Under the pieces are notes generated by a model, which was not told where the DNA came from, did no database searches, and saw only the letters and a list, made by a program, of their open reading frames with translations. The position numbers were made by a program, and so were the translations under genes. From Sordariomycetes sp. S80-01Y (taxonomy: Eukaryota > Ascomycota > Sordariomycetes): 64,000 nt of DNA. Location of the stretch: contig JAXQJY010000030.1 in NCBI GenBank assembly GCA_037042185.1, positions 1,488,001 through 1,552,000 of the forward strand, given 5' to 3'. Positions 1-11,541 of this stretch are shown here, one piece after another; within the stretch, counting starts at the first letter, position 1, and every line of letters starts with the position of its first letter.

Positions 1-396
1 CAAAAGATAGGAAAAGCTTTCTAAAAGCTCAAACAAAGTGGTCTAAGCTCACAGATTCTTCTACGAAATTTCACTGCGTTTATATAATATGACGAGTGAT
101 TCGTATCCTTCTTCGAAGGTGGTTCAGGGTAGGCAGTTTTGCCCAGTGAACGTAAGCGCCCCACCAATGAATGGCCAGCCGACCATCACGGTTGGTTTCG
201 ACGAGGATCCATCACCAACCTCAAGCAGGCAAGTCGCTGAGCAGGTACACGAAGCTGACGCCTCCTCTTCCACGCAGCGAATCAAAGCGGCCTCGACGAA
301 ATCACTTCTGAAGCCACGTTTGAGGCTGATCGCTTTCCTATTCCGATATCTCGCAACCTTGTACGAGTCTGGATCTTGAGCTCCCCACGTAGCATC
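1..396. other. Upstream region of GET2, no gene seen
   Basis: This stretch lies at the window edge. The open frames on both strands are short, overlap each other and have no recognisable motif. It most likely holds the promoter and 5' leader of the GET2-like gene that starts at 397. I cannot tell whether an adjacent gene ends just outside the window. Confidence 0.5.
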
Positions 397-1459
397 ATGA
401 CCGAAAACGCGGGCATAACGAATGATGCAGACGCTGCTGCACAACGAGCCAGCGAACAGGCACGCCTTAGAAAAGAGCGTCGTGAGGCTAAGCTCAAAGC
501 TGGCGGGTCAGCGCGACTGGACAAGATCACTGGGATGAGTGGGCGTCCCAAGACCGGTGCGTCCCCCCTAGCCTCACGCCTCATGGACAATAATCGCTAA
601 GACAGATTGTGTAGACTTCGATGCGCCGCCGCAGACCAACGCCGAAGCCGATCTCGACAAAGCCACAGCCGCCGCTGCCGCAGCATCTCAAGCACCTGCC
701 CCGTCAGCTACAGACGGCGATCCAGAAGAAGTAGACATCTCTACCTCAGAACACTTCTACAAGCCCAACACAACGGCACGGTCACAGCGTAATGCACCTT
801 CGCCAGCCGCCGGCCAGGAACCACAGATGTCGGAAGATGCGTTGCGGCAGATGATGATGGGCTTCGACCCCGCAGGTGCACAAGGCGGCCAAGGCATGCC
901 TAATCCATTTGGCGGTGCACCTGGTGCGAACGGCGAGGAGGACCCTATCATGAAGATGATGAGCCAAATGATGGGCGGAGCAGGCGGTCCAGGGGGTTCA
1001 CCATTTCCGGGAATGAATGGCATGCCGGATCTTTCCAACCTGACTGGCCAGGCAGCCCAGAAGCCAGTAGACTTTTACACAGCATTATGGCGTCTCCTCC
1101 ACGCCATTGTTGCCATAGGTCTCGGCCTCTACATCACCACCCTCACCCCCTTCACCGGTACGAAAGTTGAGCGAGACCACGCTTCCCTAGCGGAGATAAA
1201 GGAGCATGAACACGAGAAGCAGATGTTCTTCTGGGTATTCGCCACCGCAGAGGCCTGCTTATTGACAACAAGGTTCTTTCTGGACAAAGGGAGGGCGCCG
1301 CCTGGGGGCATCGTGTGGACCGTGATTGGATTCTTGCCGGAGCCATTCAAAGGGTATGTTGAGGTTATGGCGAGGTATGGGCAGATTTTCACAACTGTGA
1401 GATCGGATATTCTGGGTTGTATGTTTGTTTTAGGAGTTTGCTACTGGCTGAGGGCGTGA
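397..1459 (+). CDS. get2: GET complex subunit Get2-like (tail-anchored protein receptor)
   Basis: Exons 397-556 and 615-1459 give 334 residues. The 58-nt intron has donor GTGCGT, a GCTAA branch site and a TAG acceptor, and joins GRPKT to DFDAPPQ. The first ATG of the frame is at 397. The protein starts with a short acidic stretch and a basic motif, RKERREAKLK, at about residues 25-34. In Get2/CAML proteins such an Arg-rich N-terminal motif binds the Get3 ATPase that delivers tail-anchored proteins to the ER. A long low-complexity, Gly/Met-rich linker follows, then three hydrophobic segments in the last 120 residues, matching the usual three-span topology with a cytosolic N-terminus. It is convergent with the next gene, about 215 bases away. 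The family is called from architecture and motif; sequence identity in this family is low. Confidence 0.85.
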
Positions 1460-1674
1460 TACCGACGCTCCAGAACCACACCCACACTGAATACTTGATG
1501 GAGGCCGTCATTACAGAGGAGCGATAAACAAAACACCCTTGCTTGTATTCCTAAATGATGTCTCGCTGTGATGTATGTTCTTACAGTATCTGGAAAACTC
1601 CAGAGGTGCATTCCGCCCGCTCAGTATGCATGTATGATGCCCTCAAGGTATAGTACAGCACCGAAAGCGGAAAA

Positions 1675-3231
1675 TCATTGTCTCATGACTGCTCCGAGCA
1701 GACCGCCGAGCACGCCCCTGACTCTTTTCTGGTTCTCGAGAACACACGTCATGATCACCGCCGCGCTTGCTGCGAACAAGACGCTTTCCCTCCACTGCTT
1801 CTCGATTGGGTATCGCCTTGGAACGATCGTTGCCAGTGCCCGAGGTGCCACGAACAAGGCCATGTCCTTTCTCCTGCTCGCCGTCTCAATGAGGACACTC
1901 CAACCACAGAGAGCACAGCCTGTGCCCACGCAAAGGCCTCCATCAATGCGCTGCCGGCTTTGCGTATCCTTGCCGACAAGGTGCGGTCCAACTCTACTCC
2001 GACCGAGACAGACGCCATAGTAGAACAGCGTGATGAATGTTCCTAGGAAGGCCGAAGACCTGGCCGCTGACAGGAATGCCAGCACGAAGTTCTTCTTCGA
2101 CGGCCTTCTCAGCTTGAAAGCCAACGCCAAAGGGAGGTACGTGTACATCGACCACTTCCAACTCCTCACGAATCGACTGACAGCATGCCACTCACAGTTA
2201 GGTCCACAACCCATATGAACAATCTCGCATGGGAATGGGATCGCTTTCTGGGGATCGCCCCAGTGTGGGGGCATGTCAAAGTCGACACACATGCTCCCCA
2301 AAAGATTGGCAACCCCGGTGTCTTCTCCGTACACCAACTCTCTGAACTTGCACTTCCTCAGCGCTTCTATGAGGCGTAGATCGACGGACGCTGCGGAAGT
2401 GATCCATTTGTTGTAGCTCTGGGGGAGGTTTTGGGGATAGTAGAACCAAGACCACATTATGAACGCGCATGACAGGGAGAAGACAGCAGGGTCGACCATG
2501 TTGGTGATTAGTTGCTCGGTTGGCGTCCAGTTAGCTGATGCCTTGCGGCGGGCGCGGTGCTGAGACCAGAGCTCGCCGACTATCACGTCCAGAGCCCTGG
2601 TTGCCGTAAACAGGGTAAGGTCGAGAGTTCGTCCGCCAAGCTGGATGAGACGCGGTTCGGGATAGGGGTTGTGAGGATCAGCCCCTTTCGTTGTCCATTT
2701 TGTATAACCTGGGCTTTGCTTGGAATGGAGGAGTTGCATGCCGAACCATGCTGACGTGAAAGTTGCTATCCATCGTGCAAGCCTAATAAGGGTATCAGCC
2801 AGATCATGACAGTTCGCGGCTTTGCCATACCTTAAGCGTCCAGTCCTGTGCAGCCCCTGAGCTATACGTTTGAGGAGGGCTCCTAAAGGACCCTGTAACA
2901 ATGTGCTTCCTCCGGCAAGAACAGCACAAAACGTGGGAAATCGCTGAAGCTCGAAACCTACCCGTATTATATTCAAAGCTTGCTTCCGGAAGGTGGAGGA
3001 ATCCGTGTCTTGCCCCTGAGACAAGCGCCTCCTTTTGCGTCGCGTCAGCCGTTGCAGAATGAGCGTCAACAGCCTTGGCCCAACGGCTGAAGCATAACCA
3101 AAGGCGTAAGCCTTCACAGCAGGCCTTAAAGCAGGCGGGATAACGGAAAGATTTAGTGTACCGCCGGCATTGCTGTTGCGGACTGTGATGCTACCGCCGA
3201 GCCCCTGTCGGGTCTGCAGATCCGGGGCCAT
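1675..3231 (-). CDS. TMEM135-like multi-spanning membrane protein
   Basis: The exons are 3231-2831 and 2782-1675. An in-frame, stop-free 48-nt intron (2783-2830, donor GTATGG, acceptor TTAG) is inferred, giving 502 residues instead of 518. The protein has several hydrophobic helices. Residues around the middle (CEIVHMGCGPNCEWHAVSRF) match the Cys-rich pattern of TMEM135, and the later LGTFITLFYYGVC segment resembles the TMEM135 stretch LGSFVSIYKG. Animal TMEM135 acts at peroxisomes, mitochondria and lipid droplets; the role of the fungal proteins is not established. It is transcribed divergently from EF2 across about 1.3 kb. The assignment rests on remembered motif resemblance, not on an alignment. 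Confidence 0.7.
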   Translation of the reverse strand: MAPDLQTRQGLGGSITVRNSNAGGTLNLSVIPPALRPAVKAYAFGYASAVGPRLLTLILQRLTRRKRRRLSQGQDTDSSTFRKQALNIIRVGFELQRFPTFCAVLAGGSTLLQGPLGALLKRIAQGLHRTGRLRYGKAANCHDLADTLIRLARWIATFTSAWFGMQLLHSKQSPGYTKWTTKGADPHNPYPEPRLIQLGGRTLDLTLFTATRALDVIVGELWSQHRARRKASANWTPTEQLITNMVDPAVFSLSCAFIMWSWFYYPQNLPQSYNKWITSAASVDLRLIEALRKCKFRELVYGEDTGVANLLGSMCVDFDMPPHWGDPQKAIPFPCEIVHMGCGPNCEWHAVSRFVRSWKWSMYTYLPLALAFKLRRPSKKNFVLAFLSAARSSAFLGTFITLFYYGVCLGRSRVGPHLVGKDTQSRQRIDGGLCVGTGCALCGWSVLIETASRRKDMALFVAPRALATIVPRRYPIEKQWRESVLFAASAAVIMTCVLENQKRVRGVLGGLLGAVMRQ

Positions 3232-4514
3232 GGCGGGTTGATTAGACTAGAGGTCGCATTCAGCACACCCACCCGGTTAGAGTGCGAGGGCCGCGGGCAG
3301 GGCGCGATGCGTCTCTCTATTCAGCCGGACTGCTGGAGGCGAGATGATGAAAACCGGAGGCTGTGAAGCACGGCTACGATTCTGCTGATGAAGGGATGGA
3401 AGCTGAGGGCGTCACGGGATTGGCTGAGTCAGCCGGGCCTGCACCTCGGTAGCAGCCACATGTGAAAGTCGACAGCCCAGCGCTCTATGATTTCCTTCAT
3501 AAAGTGCGGAATGCTGTTTCGGCATCGTCGTGAGCTTGTGAAGCTCATTTACTTGTCAAGATCTTCAGCACCGCCGTCTGTGCACGATTGGGCACCAAGA
3601 GGATCCTCTCGCTCCGCTGTTACGGAGCTTTTGCTGCGATCACATCGAGATGCGCATCGTTGCCAAAGTCCTGGGGCGGGAAATGTGTTCAAGATATCCA
3701 AATTGTCAATAACCGGAGAGGTCGGGAGTCGAGAGGCGAGCTGTCGAGCTATCTAGCTGTTGACCTTTGAGCCGTGCACTGCGTGACGTTGGCCAATTAT
3801 ACAGTAGCTAAGTAGTCGGTATGACTCCCACGCCGGACGGCGAGCAGACAAGGCCTGAGACTACTCGCCGGATTGGAGGAGGAGGGGGAGTTGGAGGGGA
3901 GGGTTACCTAGCCCTCAGGCAGCGCACGGTTGAAGCTGGAGCTTAACGATTGGCTGACAGCAGAGCTAAAGGTTGCTCTAGGCTGCGGCCTCACTAAAGC
4001 ATCGGCGGATACAGGTGATTCAACCGCTGGGAATTCCGATCAGATCAGCGGGAGGGGCAATGGAGAGCGCTGTTGCCGTGGCGGGGGGAGACGAATTGAT
4101 TAATCAGACCCCACCTGCTGTTCTTGGTTGATCCTGTTTCGACCGCGATTTTTTTCTCATGGTGCCAAGATATTGGTGGGGCTTTTTGGGCCAAAGTCTC
4201 GCAGAGGCTGATGGGAGCGTCATGGCAACGGTGAAGGATAATACTACGATACGGCACTTGACTCACTTTTCCCTAAACAATACAACATCAAGTCTACGAC
4301 AGCTATCAAATCTCGGCGAGCCGTCTTGATCCCGTCCTGATCGAGCCAGTCATTGCCGCTGGAGGCGAGTCGACGTCAAACCTCAACCTGCAACGCGGGG
4401 CCATAAAACTTCAACCCCGCTTCTTCTTCTCTTCTCGCATCCCACCTCACCACCAATTTTTTCCTCACACACCAACAAGGCACTTGAGCCAGGTAACCAA
4501 ACAATACCGCCAAG
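3232..4514. promoter_or_regulatory. Divergent intergenic region, TMEM135-like / EF2
   Basis: About 1.28 kb with no convincing coding sequence lies between two divergent start codons. Next to EF2, positions 4418-4475 form a C/T-rich stretch ending in a C/A-rich leader (TTTTTTCCTCACACACC), which is typical of strongly expressed fungal translation genes. I see no other defined element. Confidence 0.55.
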
Positions 4515-7279
4515 ATGGTCAAGTAAGTCAACCTCGACCCTTCAGAACCGCGCAGGCAGATGGAGCGAGCTCTCGCGCTTCCGGCGATGCCCTCATTTTC
4601 GACACTCGACGCCTGCGCGATGCCCTGCTCCCATCTGTCCCTTTGCCCCCGGAGATAAGCTCCGTGTACGTCCATCTGGCTGACATACGCCTTCACCAAC
4701 AGCTTCACGGTCGACGAGGTCCGTCAGTTGATGGACAAGCCTACCAATGTCCGTAACATGTCCGTCATTGCCCACGTCGACCACGGCAAATCCACCTTGA
4801 CCGACTCCCTGCTGTCCAAGGCCGGTATCATCTCCACCGCAAAGGCTGGTGATGCCCGTGCCACTGATACCCGTGCCGACGAACAGGAGCGTGGCATCAC
4901 AATCAAATCGACTGCCATCTCCCTGTACTCCTACCTCGAGAACGAGGAGGAGGTGAAGGACATCGTTGGCCAGAAGACCGACGGCCTCGAGTTCTTGATC
5001 AACCTCATCGACTCGCCCGGTCACGTTGATTTCTCCTCCGAGGTTACCGCTGCTCTCCGTGTCACTGATGGTGCTCTCGTTGTCGTCGACACCGTCGAGG
5101 GTGTTTGCGTCCAGACCGAGACCGTCCTGCGCCAGGCTCTTGGTGAGCGTATCAAGCCTGTTGTCATCATCAACAAGGTCGACCGTGCTCTTCTCGAGCT
5201 CCAGGTCTCCAAGGAGGACTTGTACCAGTCCTTCGCCCGTACCGTCGAGTCCGTCAACGTCATCATCTCGACCTACTTCGACAAGGTCCTCGGTGACGTC
5301 CAGGTCTACCCCGACAAGGGTACCGTCGCCTTCGGTTCCGGTCTCCACGGCTGGGCCTTCACCATCCGCCAGTTCGCCATGCGTTACTCCAAGAAGTTCG
5401 GTGTCGACAAGAACAAGATGATGGAGCGTCTCTGGGGTGACAACTACTTCAACCCCCACACCAAGAAGTGGACCAAGAACGGCACCTACGAGGGCAAGAC
5501 GCTCGAGCGTGCCTTCAACCAGTTCATCCTGGACCCCATCTTCAAGATCTTCAACGCCGTCATGAACTTCAAGAACGACGAGATCACCACTCTCCTCGAC
5601 AAGCTCCAGCTCAAGCTTTCCACCGAGGACCGCCAGAAGGAGGGCAAGCAGCTCCTCAAGGCCGTCATGCGTACCTTCATTCCCGCCGCCGACGCCCTTC
5701 TCGAGATGATGATTCTCCACCTTCCTTCTCCTGTCACCGCCCAGAAGTACCGTGCTGAGACTCTCTACGAGGGTCCCATGGACGATGAGGCTGCCATTGG
5801 TATCCGTGACTGTGACCCCAAGGGTCCCCTCATGCTCTACGTCTCCAAGATGGTGCCCACCTCCGACAAGGGTCGTTTCTACGCCTTTGGTCGTGTCTTC
5901 TCCGGTACCGTCAAGTCTGGTATCAAGGTCCGCATCCAGGGTCCCAACTACGTCCCTGGCAAGAAGGACGACCTGTTCATCAAGGCCATTCAGCGTACCG
6001 TTCTGATGATGGGTGGCAAGGTCGACCCCATCGACGACATGCCCGCTGGTAACATTGTTGGTCTCGTTGGTATTGACCAGTTCTTGCTCAAGTCTGGTAC
6101 CCTCACCACCTCCGACACTGCCCACAACCTGAAGGTCATGAAGTTCTCCGTCTCTCCTGTCGTGCAGCGCTCCGTCCAGGTCAAGAACGCCCAGGACCTT
6201 CCCAAGCTTGTTGAGGGTCTCAAGCGTCTCTCCAAGTCCGACCCCTGCGTCCTGACCTACACCAACGAGTCTGGTGAGCACGTCGTTGCCGGTGCCGGTG
6301 AGCTGCATCTCGAGATTTGCTTGAACGATCTCATGAACGACCACGCTCAGGTCCCTCTCACCATCTCCGACCCTGTCGTCCAGTACCGTGAGACTGTCAG
6401 TGGCAAGTCCTCCATGACCGCCCTCTCCAAGTCTCCCAACAAGCACAACCGTCTCTACATGGTTGCTGAGCCCATCGACGAGGAGCTGTCGCTGGCTATT
6501 GAGAACGGCAAGGTTAGCGCCCGTGACGATTTCAAGGCCCGTGCTCGTGTTCTTGCCGACGACTTCGGCTGGGATGTCACCGACGCCCGCAAGATTTGGT
6601 GCTTCGGTCCCGATGGCCAGGGAGCCAACTTGCTGGTTGACCAGACCAAGGCCGTCCAGTACCTCAACGAAATCAAGGACTCCGTTGTCTCCGGTTTCCA
6701 ATGGGCCACCCGCGAGGGTCCCGTTGCTGAGGAGCCCATGCGTTCCGTCCGCTGGAACATCCTGGATGTCACCCTTCACGCTGATGCTATTCACCGTGGT
6801 GGTGGTCAGATCATCCCTACTGCTCGTCGTGTCCTGTACGCTTCCGCGCTCATGGCCGAGCCGTCTCTTCTCGAGCCCGTCTACCTCGTCGAGATTCAGG
6901 TCCCCGAGAACGCCATGGGTGGTGTCTACGGTGTCCTGACCCGCCGTCGTGGTCACGTCTTCCAGGAGGAGCAGCGCCCCGGTACTCCTCTCTTCAACAT
7001 CAAGGCCTACCTGCCTGTCTTGGAGTCCTTCGGCTTCAACGGCGATCTCCGTGCCGCCACCTCCGGCCAGGCCTTCCCTCAGTCCGTCTTCGACCACTGG
7101 CAGGTCCTGCCCGGTGGCTCTCCTCTGGACAACACCTCCAAGGTCGGCCAGATTGTCACCGAGATGCGCAAGCGCAAGGGTATCAAGGTCGAGGTGCCCG
7201 GTGTCGAGAACGTGAGTCAACCCTTCAGATGTAACCAGGTCAGCACGCTAACAAATTGCAGTACTACGACAAGCTGTAA
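4515..7279 (+). CDS. eft2: Translation elongation factor 2 (EF-2)
   Basis: Three exons (4515-4522, 4703-7211, 7262-7279) give 844 residues, the normal eukaryotic EF-2 size. The first exon encodes only MV plus two bases of Asn; the last encodes only YYDKL. Intron 1 (180 nt) has GTAAGT and CAG; intron 2 (50 nt) has GTGAGT, branch CGCTAAC and GCAG. The protein is the ribosomal translocase GTPase. Visible signatures are the P-loop AHVDHGKST, the effector motif RGITIKST, the switch II motif DSPGHVDF, the NKVD motif, and [10 protein letters not shown], whose His is the one converted to diphthamide. Codon use is extremely biased towards C/G third positions, as expected for a very abundant protein, and this bias creates long empty frames on the opposite strand. 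Confidence 0.98.
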
Positions 7280-8008
7280 ACACCCCCCTTATGTGTCGAT
7301 AGAAGCAGCATTAGTGCCACCATGGGCACGATACCTCAACAGGCGCCTCGCAATGATATTGGAAACTTGCGTGGGTCTGATAGAAGAGCTCTCCATGACA
7401 GCGCATCGAGTTCGTTGTCAATGACAAGCGACGACAAGACGAAGAAAAGATATGAGGGCTGAATGAGACCATAATAGGGGTTGCCTCGTATGGCTTTTCG
7501 TGTAGTTACGCCGATAGTGGAAACACGATCAGAATGATGAATGTTTACGTTCAAGTGTGGTGCCTCGTGATTGTTCCAGTGACGCGCGGAGATCTCCGGC
7601 CCCGTTTGTGCATTCGCACGATGCTGACCCAGTCGGCCAGCTACCGTCTGAGCTTGACAATAAATACTTGCCTACAAAGTTATGTATGATTAAAACCGCG
7701 AATACTGGCAGACGCGAGCCTGTTTTCTCCTACCTTTCCTTGACAATGTTCGATGTTAGTCAGCTTGGACGTCACTGGAGAACCACAAAAAAGTTGAGAC
7801 GAACGACGGCAATACTCTTGCACGGTCCGGCTCGCATCTGACCCCGACGCTATCAGCGCGTCTTGTTGGTTGACGAGCTCTTCTTCGTGACGCTCTTCTA
7901 TTCTCCCCATTGCTTCAATATTACGACTTCCGCCTGATCGCGCTTCTCTCCCCAAATCCACTTCCCTCGAGCTCCAAACTCGATGCGCCCCTCCAACCCG
8001 CCCTCACC
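7280..8008. other. Intergenic region, EF2 3' side / RNA-binding gene 5' side
   Basis: About 730 bases hold the EF2 3' untranslated region and the promoter of the next gene on the same strand. An AATAAA-like word (ACAATAAATAC) lies near 7660 and could serve 3' processing, although that is far from the EF2 stop. No open frame here looks like a protein. Confidence 0.45.
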
Positions 8009-10456
8009 ATGCTCTTCCCCGAAGAAGACGCGCCGCTGTTGAAGAACTGGATCGTCAAACGTATAGAAGACACCTCCGACGCCGACTCCGAAGTCCTTGC
8101 CGAGTACATCATCGCCCTCCTCAAGCATGAAGGCACCAAGGACGAAGTGCGGAAGCTATGCGAGGCGGAGATACCAGATTTCCTGACGGAGGACCCAAAG
8201 GTGTTCCTAGATGACGTTTTTAAGGCGATTACTTGGAAGAGCTACGTCCCGGGAGCGGCACCGCCGCCACCACAGAAGGCGCAAGCTTGGCAAACTCAAC
8301 AGCAACAGCAGCATCAAGGGGAACAGTTGGGGGGCTCTGGGGGTGGATGGAATGGCAATGGTGCAAGCCATGGGTCTCGAAAAAGAGGCTATAAGGATTT
8401 TGATGCTCCGGCGGAGGAGCGATATCCACTGAACGATTACCGGCCGTCCAAGAACGCGAGATTCAATGCTCCAGAGCCCATGCATATTGACGGGAACCCG
8501 AGCGCCCACCCGCCTCATTCTATGCCCACACAATCCTTCGAAATGCAAGACCAGATGCAGCGATTCATGGAAATGAATATGCAAATGCAACAAAACTGGC
8601 CCCACCTCTTTCAAGATCACGGACATGGTGGACGAAGAAAGAAGAACCGCCGATGTAGAGACTTCGATACGAAAGGGTATTGTGCCAGGGGAGCTGATTG
8701 CAAGTTTGAGCACGGACATAGCGGGAACTTTCTGCCATCCATGGGAAATATAGGTGAAGGTACGATAACCCCGTTGCGAGAGTCTGCTGTGTGATGGGAA
8801 TTCTACAATGCGGCAGTGCAACTCCTGGTTGCGAGCCACAGGCCTTTGTTCCCAACCATCAACTTCAGACCGTAACATTGGCGGCCATCCTTTGCTGGAT
8901 ACTCTGGTACGAGCTTTGCTAACATAGAGAAACCAGATTATAACCCAGAAGACCCAAACATCACCCTCGCCGACCCTCGGAACCAGATGGCGCCTTGGAT
9001 GATGCCACCACAATTCCCTCCCCCACGAGGTCGTGGGTCTAAGAGAAAACGCGGTCAAGGACGGCGAGGCGGATCGCGAGCCCCCTTTTCTATGGAGGGG
9101 CCTGAAACGGACACGTCCAAAAGCACCATCGTTGTCGAGAACATCCCGGAAGAGAACTTCGAAGAAGAACAGGTGCGCGCCTTCTTCGCGACGTTCGGCA
9201 ACATTGAGGACGTATCAATGCATCCGCACAAGCGTCTGGCTGTCGTCAAGTACGATTCTTGGGATGCTGCTAACGCCGCATACTTGAGCCCAAAAGTCAT
9301 TTTTGATAATCGCTTCGTCAAAGTCTATTGGTACAGAGACGATTCTCAAATTCGACCGTCGCACCATGAGGATAACGACACCAACGAGCCAGAAGCCGAG
9401 CCGTTTGATCCTGAGGAGTTCGCGAGGAAGCAAGAGGAAGCCCAAAAAGCTTACGAAGAGAGAGAGGCCAAGCGCGCCGAGCTGGATTCTCAACGCCAAG
9501 AGCTCGAGAGGAAGCAGCAAGAGCTGTTGTCACGCCACCGGGAAGAGAGTGCGAAATTGCAAAGTAAATTACTATCAAAGACCTCGTCCCCCGAAACCGA
9601 CACCAACCCTCTGCGCGCACAGCTAGCTCTACTGGAACAAGAGGCGAAAATGCTGGGTATTGATCCTGATGCCGCCTCTACCATGGATGACGAACTATCC
9701 ATGTCCTCGTGGCCGACGAGCAGGGGCGGTTGGCGAGGACGAGCCCGTGGGAGAGGCCGAGGTAGGGGCAGGGGCAGGGGACGAGCTAGTCTGAGGGGGG
9801 TAGATGATAGGCATGCGGCCTACAGTCGGTATAGTCTCGATTTGAGGCCAAGGAGGGTTGCGATTTCGGGAGTGGACTTTACGGATTCGAAGAGGGAAGA
9901 GCTGTTGAAGCAATTCCTCTTGGTACGTTCTCTGCCTCATCAGAGCAAGAACTCGCTAACAAAGAAACAGACACTCGGCGATTTTGACACTGTGGAGCCA
10001 AGCAACGCGTCAACAGTAGTCACCCTCAAGGACCGCAAGACTGCGGAAAGGCTGTATGTGTCCCTCAACGGCAAGTCGTTGCCAGAGGTGGAAGGCGAGT
10101 TGTCGTGCGAGTACTTGCCCAACCTCCCCGGTGCTGCTTCAGGAAGTGAGGAGACCGGCAACGGTTTCGGGGTTGTGGCCCATTACTCGTCGCTGTCAGG
10201 CTCCGGGGATGGAGACGGACGGTTGGAGCCTGGCTTGGACGCAGGACACGACGCGATGGACACCGGACCGACAGGCAGCTCAACATCACCCAGATCGGGG
10301 GCGGTCGGACGGGGGCCGGGAGGTGGAGCAGGGGAGGGGATGATGGGTGGCGGCTCGATGGGGCAGAATAACATTGTTTCCGATGAGGATGCTGGAAGCG
10401 AGGAGGGCGAAGTCGAGAGCACTCAGAGAAGAGCCGAGGATGACGATGCTTACTGA
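8009..10456 (+). CDS. CCCH zinc-finger and RRM protein, RBM26/27 (S. pombe Rmn1) type
   Basis: The exons are 8009-8759, 8937-9922 and 9971-10456, giving 740 residues. Intron 1 (177 nt) has donor GTACGA and branch GCTAAC before CCAG; intron 2 (48 nt, in frame) has GTACGT and CGCTAAC. A PWI-like helical domain covers residues 1-80 (LLKNWIVKRIEDTSDADSE). A CCCH finger follows at about 210-235 (C-x7-C-x5-C-x3-H around RDFDTKGYC). An RRM lies at about 312-385 (IVVENIP, RLAVVKY), then a charged coiled coil at 411-460, an RG-repeat at 515-535 and an acidic C-terminus. This order matches human RBM26/27 and fission yeast Rmn1, which work with the Mtl1-Red1 (MTREC) nuclear RNA surveillance machinery. 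The upstream in-frame start at 7910 was rejected because it is not ATG-based family sequence. Confidence 0.85.
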
Positions 10457-11541
10457 TGCTAGTGAGCTTACGGAGCTCGAGTTGGTCGGCAGTGATCGTG
10501 GTGGCTGTGTGAGCGTTGCGCCCTTCACGGAGGGATCCAAGGGACGGCCCTAGATATATGGAATGGGGGAGGTTGATTCACGCATATGATACCCAATTTC
10601 TACTTTCACGACCTACCTTGAGTCTGTCCGGCAAAAAGCCGTGAGGACGAGGCGTTCTGGCCGCTCGCTGAGCTGCCGTGCGTCTGTAGCAGACGACGGG
10701 GGTGATTCAGACGCTAGTCAGCTGTCAGGGGCATGATCGCGACAGGAGGAGGCCCTGATAGTGTGGGCGTGTGCGATATATGTAACTAATGTGATTAAAG
10801 ATCAGACGTATGAGGCATCTTGGACTGAGAAACATCAGAAACATCGTGCTACATGTCAGGGCTCAAACCGGATGGCGAGGTGGTACAAAGACATGTCTGT
10901 TCGCCAGATCACTCGGCTTCAAGGGCACCGTAGGTTGACCATGGCACACAGCACATGGTGGTCTCTCGTCTTTTTGTAACTACATCGGTAGTGCTTGGTA
11001 GGTCCCCCCTCATCCCAAGAAAAGGGTGTATACCCCCAACACCCACCCTCCCTCCTCCTGACGCTTTACGCACCATCATTTACCTGGCCGTAAAACCCCC
11101 ACATCCTCATTTTTCAGATCCCCCTCACGTAATTTCTAAAGTATAAATGAGACTCCCCCGGGCGCATGGTTCGGGTATCGTTGAGATATTCAATAGCAAA
11201 AAAGAGCCGTGGGAGTCGAAGAGAAGGCCCTCGTAGTGAGGGTCGAATGTGTCGTCATGTTAAATAGTTAGACGTGATCGCGGTGTTGGATCTCATGCGC
11301 TTCGTGTTGTTGATGGTAGGTGTTTTGACTTTTGTGTAGATGCCGAAATCATTTCGCTGTCGTAAGGCTTCTAGCCCTTTTCGTGATGGACGCCAGTGTC
11401 AAGGACCGTCTTTTTGTTGAAAAAGACGTCGTCATACCATGGTCAAAACGCCCGCCCAATGCCAAGACAAGTAGGAAAAACATAACAAGAAGTGTAAAGT
11501 AAAGCCTTGCGGTGTGCAATGACTAGATTACAAAGTGTTGC
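10457..11541. other. Convergent intergenic region
   Basis: About 1.1 kb separates the convergent stop codons of the RRM gene and MTHFR, so it holds two 3' untranslated regions. There is a C-rich stretch at 11007-11110. I see no open frame with protein-like composition and no RNA gene. Confidence 0.5.

Noticed and set aside
4593-7220. 875-codon open frame antisense to EF2
   Set aside because: It is a by-product of extreme C-ending codon bias in EF2, which removes stops on the opposite strand. Its composition (runs of L, V, D, G, E) mirrors EF2 codons and shows no domain.
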